A DNA stretch of 64,000 bases. Origin: CAVWDU01 sp963840725 (GTDB lineage Bacteria; Pseudomonadota; Gammaproteobacteria; Pseudomonadales; Halieaceae). Shown here piece after piece: positions 63,938-64,000 of this stretch. The stretch spans positions 268,387 to 332,386 of the forward strand of contig CAWIZY010000018.1 of assembly GCA_963840725.1 (NCBI GenBank), given 5' to 3'. The notes beneath the pieces were generated by a model. That model ran no database searches. It was not told the DNA's origin and saw nothing but the letters and a program-made list of their open reading frames with translations. The translations under genes were made by a program, and so were the position numbers. Within the stretch, counting starts at the first letter, position 1; every line of letters starts with the position of its first letter.

Positions 63938-64000
63938 GGTTCACCTCTGTAGCGTAGTTTACTCGCTTAACAGGGTGTCCATCATCAGCGGGCAGGATCA

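Larger units (their letters stand above)
62745..64000 (-). mobile_element. IS3-family insertion sequence, full length, ends at the window edge
   Basis: The left end TGATCCTGCCC at 62745 and the right end at 64000, read inward on the other strand, are matching inverted repeats, continuing as TGGACAC...TTAAGCG. The length is 1256 bases, normal for IS3. The genes lie on the minus strand. Target duplication cannot be checked because the window ends here; GTT at 62742-62744 is the candidate. Confidence 0.9.

Overview
The window looks like chromosomal DNA of a free-living, probably marine, gammaproteobacterium. This rests on moderately GC-rich, densely packed genes, two large TonB-dependent receptors, an Lpp-type lipoprotein with L,D-transpeptidases, a TIGR02647-type protein, a YajD-type HNH nuclease, DUF502 and amphi-Trp proteins, and a secreted sulfatase. 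A relative of the Halieaceae/Cellvibrionales is my best guess. No rRNA gene is present and I cannot place it more precisely.

Region by region. 1-9 kb: envelope genes, with an L,D-transpeptidase tail, an Lpp-like lipoprotein, a second LysM L,D-transpeptidase, a saccharopine-dehydrogenase-like reductase, DUF502, an MscS channel, and a secreted hydrolase-cyclophilin fusion. 9-11.2 kb: a PQQ/cytochrome c alcohol dehydrogenase broken by five one-base frame changes. 11.3-22.6 kb: an ABC exporter, M14-like peptidase, NYN-LOTUS protein, periplasmic catalase-like peroxidase, a calcium-repeat CAP lipoprotein, a BASS transporter and an arylsulfatase. 22.7-26.4 kb: a decayed integron. An IS5-like MITE is followed by four well-formed attC sites all facing the minus strand. 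They bound small cassettes (a gamma-glutamylcyclotransferase remnant, a zinc-ribbon protein, BrnT/BrnA, an unknown protein). The cassettes diverge from an internally deleted intI at 25.4 kb.

27-40 kb: methyltransferases, SDRs, two metallopeptidases (DUF885, M2), a PilZ protein, and two divergent TonB receptors across a roughly 960-base gap. 43-50 kb: a probable catabolic or tailoring neighbourhood with two SDRs, a methyltransferase coupled to a small protein, a RutA-like flavin monooxygenase, and class IV and class III aminotransferases. The adjacent TonB receptor could supply its substrate. 50.3-52.7 kb: a compact arsenic operon (arsR-arsI-arsC-acr3) with a palindromic operator. 52.8-57.4 kb: a long inverted-repeat element, a DmpA-like P1 peptidase, a SYLF protein and a sulfotransferase, with repeat-rich noncoding DNA between them.

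57.5-64 kb: a decaying accessory stretch with a transposase/formamidase chimera, a truncated IS3-family element, lineage-specific membrane or secreted proteins, two pseudogenes, and a full-length but frameshifted IS3-family copy. This copy has interrupted a DUF2092 gene, and its terminal repeat supplies the new stop codon. The most unusual structure is the fossil integron. The least explained functional unit is the RutA-like/aminotransferase/TonB neighbourhood.
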